A DNA stretch of 64,000 nt from Allolobophora icterica (lineage: Eukaryota; Annelida; Clitellata; Crassiclitellata; Lumbricidae): positions 37,736,469 through 37,800,468 of the forward strand of contig OY744614.1 in NCBI GenBank assembly GCA_963556255.1. The letters run 5' to 3'. A program made the position numbers and the translations under genes. The notes under the pieces were generated by a model, which saw only the letters and a program-made list of their open reading frames with translations, was not told the DNA's origin and searched no databases. Positions 34,796 to 47,553 of this stretch are shown here, piece by piece; the first letter of the stretch is position 1; every line of letters starts with the position of its first letter.

Positions 34796-34979
34796 TCGAT
34801 ATGGAATTGAAATCAATTGCCTGCGAACATAGAAGAGATTGTCGCGAAAACATGAACATTGGCCGGATTTAATTAACTGCATCTGAATTCATTCAGTTCG
34901 CTCTCTTACTTGTTCGCAACAAAATTATTCATTATTCCCAGTGATTAATTATAGTGATTCCGTGCTTACTTCAAATGCG

Positions 34980-35030
34980 TGACGTCACCTGCAGGCGTTA
35001 TTATTGCGTACACGAGTGTTCGTGACGTCA
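34980..35030. promoter_or_regulatory. Pair of palindromic CRE/ATF sites in the GPCR intron
   Basis: TGACGTCA occurs at 34980-34987 and 35023-35030, 43 bp apart start to start. This is the full CREB/ATF site. Surrounding 34860-35340 is the least repetitive part of the intron. Enhancer role is inference. Confidence 0.35.
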
Positions 35031-35384
35031 TCAGTTTATGCGTGCACTTTGCAAACGAGCTTTGACGATGAACGTTACGTCGCATTTTATGGCGATTGAA
35101 CGACTTAATGACGATATAGGACGAACATAAGCACTTCCTCAAAGAGAATTAGCATCGATCATTGTCGTTCTAATGAAACCCGTGACGAGATTGTCGACAC
35201 GGCGTTGATGTGACTGGAAAATCATTTTTTGACGCTGAAAAAATGCGTCCCCTTTGTGTATCGTATAATAAGGGCATTTTATGCACTTTTCATTGTTTAG
35301 TCTCAAGTGGACGTCTACGCGTAAAATCTATGCGTTAGGAACTCTGTTCGACTCAAGTGTGTTCATGCGAGTGGACCATTATAC

Positions 35385-35630
35385 ACACAGTGCATACAGA
35401 CATACATAAAGACATACATAAAGACATACATGCAGACATACATCCAAACATACATAATAGACATACATACATACAGACATAGACATGCATACAGACATGC
35501 ATAAAGACATACATACATAGACATACATAAAGACATACAAATAGACATTCATATAGACATACAGAAATACATAAAGACACATACAGACATACATAAAGAC
35601 ATACATACAGACATACATAAAGACGTAATA
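35385..35630 (+). repeat. ACATACATAAAG / ACATACAG array
   Basis: GACATACATAAA and GACATACATACA units alternate. Similar units recur at 36305-36430. Confidence 0.9.
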
Positions 35631-36304
35631 ATCTTCGTTTAATATCTTCAAACTGACAATTACGCAGTATGATTACAAATCAGTATGAACGGATGATCGC
35701 AAGTTATTACAGGAGTCGAATTTTAACTGTATACGGCAGCCTTGCAAGGCGCCCATCACGTCCTACATCTTATTTTCACAAACGCGCCATCTCGCATTTG
35801 AAGTAAACATGGAATCTCTGTTAATCACTGGAATAATGAATAATTCTGTTGCGAGCAAGTAAGCAACATACATATCTCTTCTCTTCTCTCTCTTCCGTCA
35901 GGCGTGCGCCGACGATGAGGCCTCAACGTGACTTCTCCAAACAGCTCTGTCCCTGATTTTTTCAACAGCATCCCTCATCTCCATGTTCTGTTAAGATGCG
36001 TCATCATTTAAGGTTTCTTGGTCCATTACCAGGTGGTGACCATTCCTCTCCTGGCAGGGTAAGGAGGCCGGTGGGTCATTTGTAGACCTCTTTCGCCCTG
36101 AGGTGTCCTTCCAACACCTGCCTCCTGCGTTGGCCAGCCGTTTTCTGGGTTCCTGGTGAGCCTGTCCACCTCGCGTAACGCCCTAGGTGGTTCTGCGCCC
36201 AAGGCCTTCACCACTGATGGCATAGCCTCACCAGGCAATCCCGTACTTGGCTGTTCACCCCCCCCCCACCACGGTGAGGTGCAGGTAGGGCTTTGGGGGG
36301 ATGC
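35631..36304. other. Intron DNA, no gene seen
   Basis: 35715-35765 is related to 9880-9915 (SINE-like). 36050-36290 is GC-richer with a C8 run, but I see no exon. Confidence 0.4.
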
Positions 36305-36530
36305 AACATACATATAGACATGCATACATAAAGACATACATACAGACACAGAAATACATGAAGACATACATATAGACATACATATATACATACTTACAGA
36401 AATACAGACATACATACAGACATCCAATCATCCATCTATTCACCCAACCATCCACAGAGCTGTGTACAGATTATTTATGCCGAGGAATCTTTTTGTTTAT
36501 AGGCCTTCCGATACTATTAGTAGCGCAGAA

Positions 36531-36785
36531 ATAATATCATGTAGCTGATTTTATTGCAGTTGCATACGGGCTGCACAAATTATGGATATATAGATATCAG
36601 AGGGTTGATACAAATTGTATCCACACATTATTGCAATTGTACTTGTAAATGTTCATTATGTGGCTTTTCTTCTAGAAAAGTAATCAGAGGTGATCCCGAC
36701 CCGACTATTATAAACGCTATGATCAAATAGAATGGTCTTCCACCGCTTGCTATAGGGGCTGAAATAAAAATGTATTAATTTTATC
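36531..36785 (+). repeat. About 250-bp direct duplication, copy 2
   Basis: See 34545-34795. The copies are just under 2 kb apart and share the order of all blocks. Confidence 0.9.
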
Positions 36786-36979
36786 TACCAGATAGGCCTA
36801 TCTGTGTAGCAACACAATTGAAAGCAATCATAGGCCTACAGTATTATCACTACTTCAAGGGAATACTTGCAGCTGCGCATGTATAACGCATGCATGTATA
36901 ATGTATATACGTGTGCGTATAATATATGAATAAATGGGACCTAGATTAGAAATGCTGCGGGTAGCGGAAAGATGTATAC

Positions 36980-37328
36980 CAGAGGTGGCGAACCTTTTTT
37001 AAGATGCGTGCCAAAATGCTGCTAAATCATATTTTTAAATACCGTCGCGTGCTCCTCGAAAATTTGCACAGTATAGGCCTACAATTATTTTTATCATATA
37101 GGTTTTAGTTAACAAAGCGTAACAAAGAAATGAATTAAAGACGTTATATCAAAGATCGTTTTGAATAAAGTTAATTAAACTTAATGCCTTCAACAAAGAA
37201 ACTGTGGATTCGTACAGGGATTTTGTACTTCGAAGTTTGAATTTTGGGGGACGCTCTGAATTCCGCGTGCCCTAAAAATTTCAACGTGTGCCACTTTGGG
37301 CACGCGTGCCATAGGTTCGCCATCCCTG
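36980..37328. mobile_element. hAT-like MITE, TSD ATGTATAC
   Basis: ATGTATAC at 36972-36979 and 37329-37336, perfect. TIR CAGAGGTGGCGAACC / GGTTCGCCATCCCTG. AT-rich interior, no ORF. Confidence 0.95.
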
Positions 37329-37516
37329 ATGTATACGGTTGTACACCAAAATGCGGATAGCAATTGGTTGAATAAAGAATATTCTTATCTTATGTACGCC
37401 TATATAGGCTATATGTGTGTTGGCAATCCATGTATTTGTAGTGTTTGCTTATAAATGTGCATCTCTACCAGGTTGTTTCTGTATCTGTGTATCTATCTCC
37501 GTGCGTCATATGTGTT

Positions 37517-37522
37517 CCTTGG

Positions 37523-37553
<31 letters not shown>

Positions 37554-38075
37554 GTCTCAGTGGCGTAGCTAGGGGGGGGGCAGGGGGGACATGTGTCCCC
37601 GGGCGCCAAGGGAAGGGGGCGCCAAAATGAGGGTTAAGATAAATAATTTTACTCTTAATTTTGATGCAGTTTTAACTAATTTATCACAAATGAACGCATA
37701 AGATTTAATTTTAGCGCCCCAAATATATCAAATTATATCCTCATTACTTACAAATAAGTTCTTAGGTATGATTTTGGCGCCCCATTGAGCACTAAGGGGA
37801 AAAAATGCATGTACTGTCTGTATTTTTCATATTTTATTTCATTAAAAAAATTAAAATTGCCATTCGATTATGTGGAAAATGTGAAATAGTAAAACGGGGG
37901 GGGGAGGGGGCGCCAAATTCATAGTTCGTCCCCGGGCGCAAAATATCCTAGCTACGCCACTGGTTTGTCTGTCTGCGTGCCTGTCTGTCTGTCTCTGTCT
38001 GTCTGTGTCTGTCTGTCTGTCTCTGTCTCTGTCTGTCTGTCTGTCTGTCTGTCTCTTTCTCTTTCTCTCTGAGCC
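37517..38075 (+). repeat. CT / CTGT microsatellite split by a transposon
   Basis: (CT)n 37522-37549 and (CTGT)n 37964-38055 were one array before insertion of 37558-37962. Confidence 0.9.
37558..37962. mobile_element. hAT-like MITE, TSD GTTTGTCT
   Basis: GTTTGTCT at 37550-37557 and 37963-37970. TIR CAGTGGCGTAGCTAGG / CCTAGCTACGCCACTG is perfect over 16 bp. Subterminal CCCCGGGCGCCAA / CCCCGGGCGCAAA. 405 bp. Confidence 0.96.
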
Positions 38076-38286
38076 CCTGTCTTCGTCTGTTTACCTGCTG
38101 ACGATGTTGTTTACAAGAGTCGGTCAATTTCCTTCGGTTGTCTCCACGTGAACAACAGCGGACGCTGCAGCTTATAATTAAGTCGTTGTAGAACTAGTTT
38201 CGCATCCATCGACTCTTATGGACAGTTTAATCTTCCTTTCTTCAGTCAAATTATCCCGTTGATCAGTTGTTTGCATCAAGTCAGTT

Positions 38287-38540
<254 letters not shown>

Positions 38541-38544
38541 CACC

Positions 38545-39390
38545 ACTACTGCAATTGGCTTCATACTGGCATTTCGAAAACTGAAACTTCAAAGAGTCCA
38601 AAGTCCCTTGGTGATAGCACTTAGATTCCAAAATATGAACAGAATTAGGTCATTTTATCCTGATATCACTGCAATAGCTGCATACATAAAAGCGAATAAC
38701 TTGCAAGATTGAGCTGACCGTACAGAAGACTATTCAAACCTTACCATCTGCATGTAGTCTGTGTTTACTCCAAAGACTTTTCTTTACTCAGTCTCAGGGC
38801 CGTCTACACCAAGGAAACCTTGGAGCAAATGCTCCATAAAAAAATTAGGGGGGTGGGGCGGAGATCTGTCAATGTTTGTGCCATCACTAACGAGGGGGAA
38901 GGGGAGGTGGAAGGCAAGGGGAGGGGAGGGAAGTTGCTCCAATGACTTGGTGGGATAGACGCCCTTGTCTTTACTCGATCAGGTCTTCAGACTTCCTCAA
39001 TCTGACTATTACGTGGACAAGGAGAGTTCTTTTCTTGGCCTGTCGCTGGTCAAATAAACTCTTCAATTCAAGTCCGGCAATCGTCCGCTCTCGTTGGCAA
39101 CTCTTTTGTTTACCTCTCAACCAAGCTGAATACCTCTCAGAATCTTTATAACGCTCTCATTTTCTCGAAATTACTGTTATATTGATCTCTCCCAGGGCAA
39201 TGCCTGACCCCAATCGCGTGATTAGCTACTGAAATAGCTGCGGAATAACACATTTCGCCGACTATAAATGCGCCCGCATGCAGTAGGCGAAATGCATACA
39301 TGCGCAGTTTTTTGCGCACTAAACATGGATCCCTTGCAACTAAGTTAATAATGACAGTAACTAGCTACTTCGCATATGACGTTGTTGTTG
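38545..39390. other. Intron DNA, no gene seen
   Basis: 38790-38960 contains GGCCGTCTACACCAAGG and G-rich runs suggestive of one end of another MITE, but no partner end was found. Confidence 0.4.
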
Positions 39391-39398
39391 TTCGTATA

Positions 39399-39971
39399 CA
39401 GTGATGGGCAATAGTTAACTAAAAAGTTGCAAACTTTTAGTTTAACTAAAAATATTTAGTTAAGGAAGAATTTTAACTTTAAAACATAGTTTAGTTAAAA
39501 CCATAGTTAAACTAAATTTTTTTAGTTGCTAACCAAAAAGTGTAACTAAAAAAATCAGCAAATGCAACTATTTTTCCACAGTGGTGCATTGAACACTATC
39601 AGCAAAAAACATTTTAACACTGCATGGTTTTAGCATTAACAGCCTGTGTTTTCAAATTCATACACTACTTACAGTACACATGTAACTGTATGCCAGATTA
39701 GTAGCCTACACATTGCATAGTTTGAAGGTGAAAGTGTAAAGCATTATTACAGTTCACTTAACGTCTTTTACTGTGAAAATGTTAGTCGTAAAAAGTTGGA
39801 AAAAAGTTGGAAAAAGTTTAACTACTTTTTTTTAGTTTAGTTAACTAATTTCCAAAATCAGTTGCCAACTTTAGTTAAACTATTTTTTTAGTTGGAAAAT
39901 AGTTTTAGTTTAACTAAAAAAAATATTTTAGTGATGAGCACTAAAATATTTTTTTTAGTTAAACAGTGATG
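39399..39971. mobile_element. hAT-like element built of AACTAAAA repeats, TSD TTCGTATA
   Basis: TTCGTATA at 39391-39398 and 39972-39979. Starts CAGTGATGGGCAATAG. Both ends are made of TAGTTTAACTAAAA-type inverted motifs. The right terminus (AACAGTGATG) does not mirror the left cleanly, so the exact TIR is uncertain. Confidence 0.8.
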
Positions 39972-40149
39972 TTCGTATAACCCTTTGGAAATTACGAGGC
40001 TTCATTTCGTGCCAAAACCGTTCAGAATTCAACTAGGGCCTATACATGACCACTCGCATAATTATAGCCTATATGGTCGCTTTTAAGTTGCAATGTGCAT
40101 GCATGACTGTAACGGTTTACATCGTCTGACGATCTATAGTGTCTTAGTC

Positions 40150-40473
40150 CAGAGGCGCGTTTACAGAAAATGGGACCCTAGGCGCAAACATTTTGGGGGC
40201 CCTTCTGAACGTGTAGACTGAGAGTCTCTGGTGGTGTTTAGCCAATCATATGCAAAAACCCACGAAGTTGAACCTGAAGCCGTTTTGTGAGCGTTATTGA
40301 CCCTGTAATTATGATTACTTATATTAGCCATTTCAAGGAATGTGAAGTTATTTGGTTTAATGTTATATTTTACAATTGACAAAATATTTTCGTTCGTTTG
40401 GGGGCCCTCCGAGAGTTGGGGGCCCTAGCCCCTAGGCGCGCGCCTAGTGCGCGTAAGTGTAAACGCGCCTCTG
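40150..40473. mobile_element. hAT-like MITE with CAGAGGCGCGTTTACA TIRs
   Basis: CAGAGGCGCGTTTACA and TGTAAACGCGCCTCTG are perfect inverted ends. Flanks TCTTAGTC / TCTTACTT match at 6 of 8. Inner GGGGGCCC motifs lie at both ends. Confidence 0.88.
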
Positions 40474-40537
40474 TCTTACTTCGAATGGTCTTCGCCTCAC
40501 TCGAGTGGCACTTATGTCATTCCCATTATACCACAGC

Positions 40538-40539
<2 letters not shown>

Positions 40540-40627
<88 letters not shown>

Positions 40628-40672
40628 CACACACACACACATACCATATATATATATATATATACATATATA
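40540..40672 (+). repeat. (CA)n then (TA)n microsatellite
   Basis: About 100 bp of CA with one interruption, followed by a short TA run. Confidence 0.97.
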
Positions 40673-40675
40673 TGG

Positions 40676-41205
40676 CTAGGTCTGAGTCCACTGTTTACAT
40701 TGCTGGAGTGCCACAGGGATCTGTCCTTGGCCCTTTATTATTGGCGGTCTTTACTTCCCCAATCGGACATGTAGCTAATCACTTCGGAGTCCAATTACAA
40801 CAGTACGCGAATGATACTCAGCTCCATATTGCTCTGTCACACACTGATCAGTCTGGTAAACTAAAACCTGAGGAGTGCCTCTCATCTATTTGTGCAGGGT
40901 TCTGTTTCAGTGGTTTGGCCGTAAACCCAGACAAGTATTGAAGGCGATTTTGTTCTGTTCACGTCAACGCCGACGTTCTCTCCCTTCACTTTCTATAGCA
41001 TCGACCTCGCAGGCACTGCTGTGCAACTATCAGATACTGTCAAAACACTTGGGCCCCTTTGGGGGTAACCCTGGACGATAAGCTCACATTCCAACAGCAC
41101 GTAACAAACCTGTGTAAATCTTGTTTCTATCACATCAGAACAATACGTCACATCAGGTCGGTTCTGACAAAAAATATGTCGCAAATAATAGCCTGTTTCT
41201 AAGCC
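40676..41205 (+). pseudogene. LINE reverse transcriptase remnant (CR1/L2-like)
   Basis: 40680-40940 encodes VPQGSVLGPLLLAVFTSPI, HFGVQLQQYANDTQLHIAL and LSGLAVNPDKY-like sequence. The catalytic YADD is YAND. After a frameshift, 40940-41190 continues with ILFCSRQRRRSLPSL, then KTLGVTLDDKLTFQQHV and CKSCFYHIRTIRHIR pieces. Inactive. The CA array marks its 5' break. Confidence 0.85.
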
Positions 41206-41557
41206 TCGGCATATGAGTGCGAAAGGCCAGTGCTTCCCTTGCCGTCTCATCTTCCCATCGACAGTGTACTCATTATAGCCAAGTTGGCTATGGGCAGGGC
41301 TGTAGTGGTAAAATTAGAGGTGAGTACACGCTACCGGTTAGTTTTCCGAAACAAATTAGAGGTGAGTGTATACGCTACAGTATTTTGTGAGTATACACGC
41401 TACAGTATTTTAATATAAATAAATATAAATATTTTGTGAGGTGAGTATATACGGTCTTCAGAGGTGAGTATACGCTGTATATAGCCGCGTATACCCTCGA
41501 CTACAGCCCTGGCTATGGGGCGCAGGTGGAGCTGGAATCTCTAACTCAATAACTGCC
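41206..41557. other. Intron DNA with a GAGTATACGCTAC tandem
   Basis: 41310-41490 repeats GAGGTGAGTATACGC-like units of about 40 bp. No gene. Confidence 0.5.
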
Positions 41558-41640
41558 CTGGCGAGGGATTTGAACCCCGACCTCTCGGTTGACAGTCCAT
41601 GCAGCACACACACACACCACTACACTATCGAGGACCGCAC
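41558..41640 (-). mobile_element. tRNA-Asp-like SINE / tRNA pseudogene
   Basis: The minus strand reads TCCTCGATAGTGTAGTGGTG, a TG run, CATGGACTGTCAACCGAG, then GGTCGGGGTTCAAATCCC and CTCGCCAGGG. It has an A-box start, a GTC-like anticodon region and a good B box. A TG microsatellite sits in the D-loop or variable position, so it is not a working tRNA. Confidence 0.55.
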
Positions 41641-41829
41641 AAAAACGATGCTTAAAAGCCGCCGCTGCAGGAAATAATTCTCTCGCATCTTTTAACTAGG
41701 CACATACTGGCATAAAAACGTAGAAAGAGCCACACAGAAACGAACGCATGCATATCTCTGCCTGCAGCCTACATTGTCCAACATAATCTAAACGCAAGCA
41801 AAGCGAACATATATTCTGTGTATACCCTA

Positions 41830-41842
41830 AGGCATATATATA

Positions 41843-41873
<31 letters not shown>

Positions 41874-42105
41874 CATTGAAGGCACACACACACATATATA
41901 TAGATATAATATATATATCATTGAAAGCATATCTAATATATATATATATATCCTATAAGGCATATATATATACATATATAATATATCATTGAAGGCATAT
42001 ATATAAATATACCTATATATATGCCCTATATTTTACATATACATATATATAATCGAAGGCATAGATATACATGTATACTTGTTCATCTTTATCCTTATAT
42101 CACTG

Positions 42106-42192
<87 letters not shown>
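41830..42192 (+). repeat. (TA)n arrays with ATCATTGAAGGCATA spacer
   Basis: The spacer ATCATTGAAGGCA or a variant recurs four to five times between TA runs. The last run, 42110-42190, is about 80 bp of pure TA. Confidence 0.9.
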
Positions 42193-42194
<2 letters not shown>

Positions 42195-42419
42195 GCTTCT
42201 TTATCTTTAACAGTGCTGCAGGTATTAGTGACATGATAATAACGAGAACGGTGACGGTGCAATTTAGATGTCGATACGCGTAATATTTATAGGCCTACTG
42301 GGTGCGTTTTTGTATTCTGCCCAAAGGTCAGTATGAGCATTCGGCTTCATTAGTGCCTCATTCTGTCAGGAGTTAATTTGATGCGCGCAAATTGCGACGA
42401 ATCGGTGCACAGGTCTATG

Positions 42420-42575
42420 GGTATAAGAAGAAGAAGAAGCCAAACAAGAAGAAGACGACGACGAAGAAGAAGAAGGAGACGAAGAAGAAGAACAAGAGGG
42501 AGAAAGAAGAAAAGATGAAGAAGCAGTAGAAGTGGAATGCGAAGAAGATTGCGAAGAAGAAGACGAAGAAGCAGA
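42420..42575 (+). repeat. GAAGAAGA polypurine tract
   Basis: (AGA)n with GAC interruptions. The reverse-strand L/F-rich frames are artefacts. Confidence 0.9.
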
Positions 42576-43170
42576 TACATGTCAGGAGGAGAAAAATTTC
42601 AGTCCGTTCGATTAAGTCAGCAGCAGATAACTTCAATTTCTCGGTCTCGGCTTATGATGTCGAATGGTCAGTCTCCTCCATGGCCACCTGATTCTCACAT
42701 CGACAGTAGGCCTGTATTCGCAGTTGATGTTAGCCTACTTACGCTGTAGCCGAATTCGTTCAATGCATAGACCTATAGACGGATTCTAATTTCTACCCAC
42801 GACTAGGCCTATATGCAATAATACTAACACGTGTAGGCCTATATAGTTAAAACTGTAGTAAAATAACGCTCAAAGTCAAAGATTTTCTGCTTGTTAATAG
42901 GCACTATAATTATGCACTACATAAAAGGCCACACTACTTTGGCCTATAAAAAGGCTATAATTATCTAGTTGAAGGACACCTTTGTCAGCAGATAATTAAT
43001 TACAGTATGTCTACCACTAGCAGCGATTTGCGTATTCTTTAGTAGACTATAATTATGTGTGTCCTTGTTTGTATGAGTGGAATTGCTTGCGTGTTTTCAC
43101 ATTGAATTCCCTGATCTTCTGCGTGTGAATCTCGCTGTGAATCTGTTTGTGATCCTGTGACCCTTCGTGC
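42576..43170. other. Intron DNA, no gene seen
   Basis: Contains several TAGGCCTA palindromes (42291, 42803, 42835) and nothing coding. Confidence 0.5.
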
Positions 43171-43180
43171 TTGTGTGTGT

Positions 43181-44130
<950 letters not shown>

Positions 44131-44139
44131 ACCGGAATG

Positions 44140-44166
44140 ACAGTAATAATAATTATAATAATAATG

Positions 44167-44205
<39 letters not shown>

Positions 44206-44243
44206 CGAGATTATGATGATGAAGGTAGTGGTGGTGGTGGTGG

Positions 44244-44327
<84 letters not shown>

Positions 44328-44550
44328 CAATTATGATGGTGATGGTGATGATGATGATGACTATGATGATGATAGTGATAACGATGGTGACGATGATGAG
44401 ATTATGATGATGAAGGTGGTGGTGATCATTATGACGACGACGACGACGATGATGATGACAATGATAATGATGACAATGACGATGATAATGATAATGATGA
44501 TGCTGACGATAACGATGATAATGACGACGATGCCGATGCCAATAATGAAC
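44140..44550 (+). repeat. (AAT)n then (GAT)n trinucleotide array next to the splice acceptor
   Basis: (AAT)n 44145-44203, pure (GAT)n about 44243-44326, then GAT/GAC mixtures up to 24 nt before exon 2. Confidence 0.95.
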
Positions 44551-44573
44551 GAAGCATCGTTGTGCAATTACAG

Positions 44574-45047
44574 ATGGTGAAGATGGTGATAACGGTCGTG
44601 GTGATCTACGCCCTCTGTTGGCTCCCTCTGCACAGCATCACCCTGATCGGCGACGCCCACCCGGACATCTGGACTTTCGAGAACATCCAATCCGTCTGGA
44701 TCTGCTGCCACTGGATCGCAATGAGTAACTGTTGTTACAACCCGATCGTCTACTGCTGGATGAACAGCAACTTCCGCAACGGATTCCGTCACGCGCTGCG
44801 CTGCGGACCGTGCACCTCCCGCCCGGCGCTGCACCAGTCTCCGGAATACGCCTCGGCAAACTACTCAGCAATGAACCAGCGTCAGACGGTCGTCTCTTGT
44901 TCTTGTTCTCCGAACGTCAAACCGAGGCAGACGGTCATCGAACTCGACCGCTACGCGGGTCGAAAGATCGGCGAGGACGTATCGGCGATTGGATCGACCA
45001 GGAGTCGAGTCCGAATTATTCAGTACGAATCCGCGATGGAGGTTTAA
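44574..45047 (+). CDS. Peptide GPCR, exon 2 (TM6-TM7 and C-tail)
   Basis: Encodes residues 256-412. It contains TM6 with CWLPLHSITL (C270-P273), ECL3, and TM7 WIAMSNCCYNPIVYCWMN, with NPIVY at 311-315. FRNGFRHAL is the likely start of helix 8, followed by CGPC as a possible palmitoylation site and a Ser-rich tail ending at TAA. The acceptor is TTACAG|ATG. The first residues MVKMV are internal, not a start, because KRK|MVKM joins in phase with exon 1 and restores the loop 3/TM6 boundary typical of the family. A candidate poly(A) signal ATTAAA lies at 45286-45291, just before a MITE. Confidence 0.93.
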   Translation: MVKMVITVVVIYALCWLPLHSITLIGDAHPDIWTFENIQSVWICCHWIAMSNCCYNPIVYCWMNSNFRNGFRHALRCGPCTSRPALHQSPEYASANYSAMNQRQTVVSCSCSPNVKPRQTVIELDRYAGRKIGEDVSAIGSTRSRVRIIQYESAMEV

Positions 45048-45305
45048 ACTGACGGACTTCTAGCTGTTTATGGTGCTCCAGTGTACGATACGCGCTCCTA
45101 AAATGTCGGGTAAGAGGAAAGGAGACATGTGTGCCAAACATACAAAGACGTGACCGTTAATTATTTCAGAGTTATTCCAGGCCGAAGAAATCTCCTGTAG
45201 TTATAGTTTTATATAATTGACGTTTAGGATTGTCTTCATCTAAGCAGAGTTATCCTACACGTTGTGTAATGCAATTTATAGCAGTATTAAACCGATGAGA
45301 TTTAT

Positions 45306-45486
45306 CATGCAGTGCTCGAAATGGAAAATTTTACGAAACGGAACGCTAGTCAAAGATATGGGAGCATTCACGTTAATTTCATAGTATTTTCCACAATAAT
45401 TCATTTGACGAACCGGAACGGAAACGCTAATTCATTTGACGAACCGGAACGGCGTTCCGGTGCGTTCCGGTCCATTTCGAGCATTG
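45306..45486. mobile_element. hAT-like MITE with CAGTGCTCGAAATGG TIRs
   Basis: CAGTGCTCGAAATGG (45310) pairs with CCATTTCGAGCATTG (to 45486). The direct repeat GATTTAT lies at 45299-45305 and 45487-45493, but on the left the extra bases CATG separate it from CAGTG. The interior has CCGGAACGGCGTTCC motifs, as in the element at 12900. Confidence 0.85.
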
Positions 45487-45607
45487 GATTTATGCCTACA
45501 TACACCAGGGCTGAGAAAGTGAAGTCGCTAACAGACACCGTGAGGAATCTCTGAGTTAGTCCTTCACCACGCGCCCTTAGATTGTGTCCTATAGGCTCAG
45601 CGCAAGT

Positions 45608-45825
45608 CAGAGGATTCAATCACTGAATTCTTTTTTCCCTTCCCCTTCCCTTCCTCTCCTTCTCCCTTTTCCCTCTCTGTGTGTCTCTTCCTCTCCCTCT
45701 CCCCGCCCCCCACTTTTCATCCTCATCATCATCTTCCTCTTTCCTCAACCTCCTCTTGTTCCTCTTCTTCTTGTTCTTCTTCTTCTTGTTCTTCTTCTTG
45801 TTCTTCTTCTTCTTCCTCCTCTTCT

Positions 45826-45857
<32 letters not shown>

Positions 45858-46060
45858 TTCCTCCTCCTCCTCCTCCTCCTCTTCCTCTTCCCCTTCCCCT
45901 TCCCCTTCCCCTTCCCCTTCCCCTTCCCCTTCCCCTTCCCCTTCCCCTTCCTCTTCCTCTTCCTCTTCCTCTTTCTCTTCCTCTTCCTCTTCCTCTTCCT
46001 CTTCTTCTTCTTCTTCTTCTTCTTCTTCTTCTTCTTCTTCTTCTTCTTCTTCTTCTTCGC
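45608..46060 (+). repeat. Polypyrimidine tract, (CTT)n and (CCCCTT)n
   Basis: About 450 bp: CTT units, then CCTCCT, then CCCCTTCCCC repeats (45885-45950), CTCTTC and finally pure CTT. Poly-K, poly-E and poly-R frames are artefacts. Confidence 0.95.
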
Positions 46061-46883
46061 CAACATTCACTTGACACGTAACACGATCGTCTCGACTGAG
46101 AACTAGCAATGACAGCAGTTGAATGTTTCTAGTGCGAGGGATGACGACATAACTGACATTAATGATAATTATTGTTGCCGCAACTACGGACCAATGGCAT
46201 TCGGTAAAAAGCTGTGTCTACCGTTTGTAGGTATTGCTTTAATAATTAATATGTAGGCCTATTTATATTCTTGATTCTTTCACGCACGTAACAAAGCAGC
46301 GAAACTGTCAGAGGTGTGGTGGGAAAATGACAGACCATTGTACGCAAACACGTGTCCACAACAAAGGATTTACAAGCAAACAGTTTCCGACATGGCCTAA
46401 TTATAACAATAGCTATTGTTCAAATTAAGGTTAAAATAATATGGAGCCGTTTTGTTAGACACCCAATATATTAGAAATATATACATATGTGTGTGTATAT
46501 AGTATATATGCATACACATATAATATATAATATATATACATATATATACATATATATATACAATTATACATATATATATATACATATATGTATATATATA
46601 CACGGTGAGTCAGAAAAAAACGTGTCCCTACATAACTTAACATAATTCATACAGATAACCATCTATTTTAATGAAATTTCAGAATAATGACTCTTGATGA
46701 TCTAGCCAAATGCTAGGCTATATAAATTATTTTTTATTAAAAGCTGGACCAGCCTAAACTATAGTTAAGTCACGACAACCCAGAAAACATGGTGTCTTCC
46801 GAAGAAAAATAAACATATCATAAGATTTGATAGAGCGATCAAACATTACCGTGCAAAACGTTTTTAAAGGAATTTTGAGCATG

Positions 46884-47553
46884 CAGTGCCGGCCTTAGGG
46901 GCGTGCGAACCGTGCGGTCGCACGGGGCCCGCAACTTATAAGGGGAGCCCGAAAATGTCACAGAAAATTAACATCAACAAGACACCCTAATAATACTACT
47001 ATGGTTTTGATTAAATCTTCTCTTTTGTCAATAAAATAAAAGTCAACTTCCTCTATATCCCAGAATTGTCATGTGTAGTTAAATTTGACTTGTTGTATTT
47101 GTTAGCAATCTACTAAATAAAATGATTAGCAATGAAAAACAAATTGACTTGTGTCATGGGGGCCCGTACAGTATACTCTGCACGGGGCCCAAAATATCCT
47201 AAGGCCGGTGTCACGAAATAGAGTATCCCCCATACATGCGTATCCCCCTTAGCGAAATGGAGTATTCGGTTTAGTTTGCATTTTTTGCGGTTTCTAAGTG
47301 TATTCAGTCGTACTGTTTGGATTTATTGCACACATAAAATTTTTGAATTGCATATATCTTTAGTTTGTACGTCGACCTGAAATCAATTTACTTTGTTTTT
47401 GGTGATTTTGACTGGAATTTCGTCGAGGCTATCGTGATGCGTATGACGAGGGGGGGATAGAATGGTTCATCCCACCGGATACTCTAAACCGGGTTATTCC
47501 ATCCGGGGGGATACACTTTAGGGGGGATAGAATATCTAGGGACACCGGCACTG
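46884..47553. mobile_element. hAT-like MITE (CAGTGCCGGCCTTAGG) inside the mariner element
   Basis: The left end CAGTGCCGGCCTTAGG is mirrored by CCTAAGGCCGG (47200-47208) plus CACTG (47549-47553), which are separated by a further insertion. Direct repeat TTTTGAG at 46873-46879 and 47554-47560; on the left, CATG intervenes before CAGTG. Inner GCACGGGGCCC motifs lie at both ends. Confidence 0.85.
47205..47548. mobile_element. CCGGTGTCAC-type element, innermost insertion
   Basis: CCGGTGTCACGAAATAGAG at the left and TAGGGACACCGG at the right, with GAGTATCCCCC / GGGGGGATA blocks inside. It splits the right TIR of the surrounding MITE between GGCCGG and CACTG. Relatives at 58745-58815 and 61302-61540 share the CCGGTGTCAC end. 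Confidence 0.8.

Noticed and set aside
41558..41640. Functional tRNA-Asp
   Set aside because: TG repeat inserted in the molecule and mismatched arms; better a SINE or pseudogene.
44562..44573. Exon 2 of the GPCR starting further upstream at MQLQ
   Set aside because: TTACAG at 44568-44573 is a proper acceptor and the join KRK|MVKM fits the family; MQLQ is intron read-through.
45620..46109. Poly-Lys, poly-Glu, poly-Arg and Leu/Pro-rich frames
   Set aside because: Six-frame shadows of one polypyrimidine tract.
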